Below, in pieces: positions 31,425 to 33,444 of a DNA stretch of 33,444 bases. A program made the position numbers and the translations under genes. The stretch's first letter is position 1, and the number at the start of each line of letters is the position of its first letter. The DNA is from Liquorilactobacillus mali (GTDB taxonomy: Bacteria; Bacillota; Bacilli; Lactobacillales; Lactobacillaceae), in assembly GCF_001437155.1 (NCBI RefSeq), contig NZ_JQAR01000014.1, positions 19,903 to 53,346 of the forward strand. Direction: 5' to 3'. The notes under the pieces were generated by a model. That model did not search any database, was not told the origin of the DNA, and was given only the letters and a program-made list of their open reading frames with translations.

Positions 31425-32339
31425 TTATTTAGTTGTAGCAGCCAAATTAACGGGAGAATTATTTATTTTAAAGCCCTTTTGAGTTAAAGTTTCGAGATAT
31501 TCAGTTAAAAAAGCTCTTTGCACTGTGTATTGCGCACCATTTTTCGTATAAATTACCACACGAAAAGATAGAATACCATTACCATTATCAACGGTACCAA
31601 GAATTGTTGGTCCTTGTGTGATTTCTTTATATTTTGGTGCAAGTCTTTGGTTTATATCTTTTATTATAGTGGTCATTTTTTGAATGTCAGATGATGGATC
31701 AAAGTAAATATCGATCAGAGCCCGCATATCATTGCGCGATAAATTGCTGACAATTGTGATATTTCTATTTGGAATGAAGTGTAAAGTGCCGTCATAATCA
31801 ATGATTTGAGTTGTTCTAAGCCCAACTGCATGAATTGTACCACTAACTGTATCAATTTTTACTTCATCACCAACATCAAATTGTTGTTCTAGAAGAATGA
31901 AAAAGCCAGTCACAATATCCTTAACGAATCCCTGTGCACCAAGCCCTAAGGCCACACTGAAGATTCCGGCTCCGGCAATTAGTGTTCCAACGGGGATGCC
32001 AATCACGGATAAAATAGCATAAAAGTAAAAGAAAAGAATACAGTAGTGAAAGATATTCAAAGATAAAGTATAGATTGTACTTATCCGGTTTGTTGAAAGA
32101 TGATCATTTATTTTAGCCCTTTTAAAACTATGGATAATAATTTTTTTACCAAACCAGTGTACAATAAGGAAAAAAATGGATAAAAGAATAAGTGAAAGTG
32201 TAATGGCAACCATATTACTAAAAATTTTGTCCCAATCAATTTTGACAAGGAAACGTGTAAAAATATTGGTTTGCTTAGAAACTTGGGTTGAAACACTACT
32301 AGTAAGCGAATCAGAACCCTTCAAATAAAATAATTGCAT
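31425..32339 (-). CDS. mscS: Small-conductance mechanosensitive channel, MscS family
   Basis: A channel that releases solutes on hypo-osmotic shock. 304 residues. An N-terminal soluble leader of about 40 residues is followed by three membrane helices. TM3 carries the pore-lining Ala/Gly-rich pattern (GTLIAGAGIFSVALGLGAQG) and the following FVKDIVTGFFILLEQQFDVGDEV, highly conserved in the family. A beta domain (FIPNRNITIVSNLSR) and the C-terminal alpha/beta domain complete it. The ATG at 32339 has AAGGAGA upstream. No neighbour suggests a specialised role. Confidence 0.94.
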   Translation of the reverse strand: MQLFYLKGSDSLTSSVSTQVSKQTNIFTRFLVKIDWDKIFSNMVAITLSLILLSIFFLIVHWFGKKIIIHSFKRAKINDHLSTNRISTIYTLSLNIFHYCILFFYFYAILSVIGIPVGTLIAGAGIFSVALGLGAQGFVKDIVTGFFILLEQQFDVGDEVKIDTVSGTIHAVGLRTTQIIDYDGTLHFIPNRNITIVSNLSRNDMRALIDIYFDPSSDIQKMTTIIKDINQRLAPKYKEITQGPTILGTVDNGNGILSFRVVIYTKNGAQYTVQRAFLTEYLETLTQKGFKINNSPVNLAATTK

Positions 32340-32365
32340 AATAATCGTTCTCCTTTAATATTTCT

Positions 32366-32374
32366 ATAATAACA
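32366..32374 (-). promoter_or_regulatory. Extended -10 element of mscS
   Basis: On the minus strand TGTTATTAT (TGn plus TATTAT), 27 bases before the start codon. No good -35 was found. Confidence 0.4.
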
Positions 32375-32408
32375 AAAATTAGCAAAAATAGCGTTAAATT
32401 TTCTTTTA

Positions 32409-32438
32409 ATTGCAGTTTTTTGGCTGCAATGCTATCCT
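32409..32438 (+). promoter_or_regulatory. Promoter with overlapping inverted repeat upstream of the DUF948 gene
   Basis: TTGCAG (32410-32415), a 17-bp spacer and TGCTATCCT (extended -10, TATCCT at 32433-32438). The inverted repeat ATTGCAG-N8-CTGCAAT at 32409-32430 covers the -35 and most of the spacer, as a repressor operator would. Confidence 0.55.
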
Positions 32439-32469
32439 ATAAACAAGTAGGAAATGAGGAGGCACAACT

Positions 32470-32871
32470 ATGGAATTAACATTGGGGCAGCTTGCGGGAT
32501 TGATTGCAGCAGTTGCATTCTTATTGCTTGTCGTTTTTTTATGCATTGTTCTGGCAAAAGTCGGGAAAATCATGAATGAAGTAAACGAAAGTGTAAAATC
32601 GATGCGTACAGATATAAATGGTCTTTCAAGAGAGGCGGAGTCAATTTTGGCGAAATCGAATACACTGCTTACGGATATTGAAGACAAGTCAAAAACGATT
32701 GATCCACTTTTTCAAGCAGTTGCAGACTTGAGTGAGAGTGTCTCTGATTTGAACAATGCAAGTCGAGGACTGGCCACGAAAGTCTCATCATCGACAAAGA
32801 GTGTTGGAAAAACTTCAGTTGTACTTGGAGTAGCAAGAAAATTGTACAATCTGAGAAAAAAGAATAAATAG
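32470..32871 (+). CDS. DUF948 family membrane-anchored protein (YtxG-like)
   Basis: A 133-residue protein with one N-terminal membrane helix (LAGLIAAVAFLLLVVFLCIVLA, residues about 8-29), then a long amphipathic, coiled-coil-prone region with few aromatic residues (VNESVKSMRTDINGLSREAE and following) and a basic end (NLRKKNK). This is the DUF948 pattern seen in B. subtilis YtxG, a general-stress gene product of unknown function. The ATG at 32470 follows GAGGAGG. It is probably translated together with the YtxH-like gene 19 bases downstream. Confidence 0.88.
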   Translation: MELTLGQLAGLIAAVAFLLLVVFLCIVLAKVGKIMNEVNESVKSMRTDINGLSREAESILAKSNTLLTDIEDKSKTIDPLFQAVADLSESVSDLNNASRGLATKVSSSTKSVGKTSVVLGVARKLYNLRKKNK

Positions 32872-32890
32872 TTGTCTGGAGGATAGAGTA

Positions 32891-33352
32891 ATGGGAAGAA
32901 AATTATCAGTTTTTACAACTTTAGCGGTTGGGACGGCAGCATATTTTATAACGAAAAAAGTATTATCTGATCATCAGGAACAAATAAAGGAAAAAGTTGC
33001 ACAGTTGACTGATGAGGGGCGTGAAAATGCAGTACGTTACTATAATCATGCACGTGATTATGTAAATGAAGAGTATGATCTTCAAGACACATTGAATGGA
33101 TTGAAACAAAAGGTTGTTGATACAGCTGAAAGTCTTAAAAACAATGACAATGTGGAGCAGGCTCTTTCTTCCTTAAAAGAGGCAACTTCAGAGTTAAAGA
33201 AACAATTCGATAAGGAAAAGAATAATGAAAATGATGATGTTGTCGAAGATGACATCGTGATTGATGGTAGGTCAGCATTCGGTGAGGCAAAAGATGCTGC
33301 AGAGTTTGAAAAAGATCATCCAACCGAGGTCTTTTATCCTAAAGAAGACTAA
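32891..33352 (+). CDS. YtxH-like membrane-associated protein
   Basis: A 153-residue protein whose N-terminus (SVFTTLAVGTAAYFITKKVL) is a short hydrophobic anchor, followed by a charged helical segment with repeating Lys/Glu and a strongly acidic, probably disordered C-terminal part (NNENDDVVEDDIVIDG). This organisation and its position behind a DUF948 gene resemble the ytxG-ytxH pair of Bacillus. The sequence is too low in complexity for a firm family call, and no function is known. The ATG at 32891 follows TGGAGGA. It ends just before a strong terminator. Confidence 0.75.
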   Translation: MGRKLSVFTTLAVGTAAYFITKKVLSDHQEQIKEKVAQLTDEGRENAVRYYNHARDYVNEEYDLQDTLNGLKQKVVDTAESLKNNDNVEQALSSLKEATSELKKQFDKEKNNENDDVVEDDIVIDGRSAFGEAKDAAEFEKDHPTEVFYPKED

Positions 33353-33389
33353 GAGATAAAGAAAAGAGCCATCTCAAGATGAAGTGCTG

Positions 33390-33443
33390 AAGTGCTTCAT
33401 AATTGTTAGACAAAGAGTCTAATGATTGTGAGGTACTTTTTTT
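33390..33443 (+). terminator. Long hairpin terminator at the window end
   Basis: AAGTGCTTCATAATTGTTAGAC at 33390-33411 in part, loop AAAGA, and the complementary arm 33417-33438 form a 22-bp stem with several G-U pairs, then a T run to the window end. The upstream flank repeats GAAGTGCT (33381-33388 and 33389-33396), allowing an alternative fold. The downstream limit is cut by the window. Confidence 0.8.
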
Positions 33444-33444
33444 A

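Overview
The window is an AT-rich, gene-dense stretch of a Firmicute chromosome, most likely from the family Lactobacillaceae. The evidence is the tmRNA tag AKNNNYSYALAA, strong AGGAGG-type ribosome binding sites with frequent TTG and GTG starts, a His T-box ahead of a hisZ-hisG type histidine operon, an LtaS-type lipoteichoic acid synthase, and dapD/dapL of the acetyl-diaminopimelate branch. I cannot name the genus with confidence. No prophage, insertion sequence, CRISPR array, toxin-antitoxin pair or rRNA/tRNA gene was found. This reads as core chromosome, and I did not find an obvious new multi-gene system.

Bases 1-8034. The window opens inside feoB, whose 5' part lies outside it, followed by a 51-residue FeoB-associated cysteine-rich membrane protein. 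Then come class II fructose-bisphosphate aldolase (fba), a DUF1836 regulator-like gene facing away from a hemolysin III/TrhA gene, RNase HI with an N-terminal hybrid-binding domain, a flavodoxin-fold NAD(P)H oxidoreductase, an unrecognised 58-residue protein, a universal stress protein, a YkuD-type L,D-transpeptidase and ssrA (tmRNA).

Bases 8035-18739. An OmpR-type response regulator and its histidine kinase are followed by a convergent lipoteichoic acid synthase, separated from them by a 26-bp-arm perfect palindrome. Next are an RlmI-like rRNA methyltransferase, a GRP-type sugar transporter, glucose-6-phosphate isomerase (pgi), an alpha/beta hydrolase and a PHP-type histidinol phosphatase (hisK). 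Upstream of pgi sits the most striking non-coding signal of the window: four TGTAAGT heptamers and one TTTAAGT, spaced 11, 10, 11 and 10 bp, which suggests an array of OmpR/WalR/PhoP-type regulator sites.

Bases 18740-26562. A His-specific T-box leader controls hisZ-hisG-hisD-hisB-hisH-hisA-hisF-hisI-hisE-hisC. All junctions are overlapping or nearly so. With hisK just upstream, every enzymatic step from PRPP and ATP to histidine is present in one place.

Bases 26563-33444. A Gfo/Idh-family oxidoreductase converges on a glycerol-facilitator-type aquaporin. Then follow a two-CBS-domain protein (CbpB-like) and dapD, then dapL behind its own promoter (lysine and peptidoglycan precursor supply), a convergent MscS channel, and a DUF948/YtxH-like envelope protein pair that ends in a strong terminator at the window edge. 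Intergenic hairpin terminators of similar design recur. Two of them, downstream of the convergent ltaS and mscS genes, also share a 42-bp flanking repeat.
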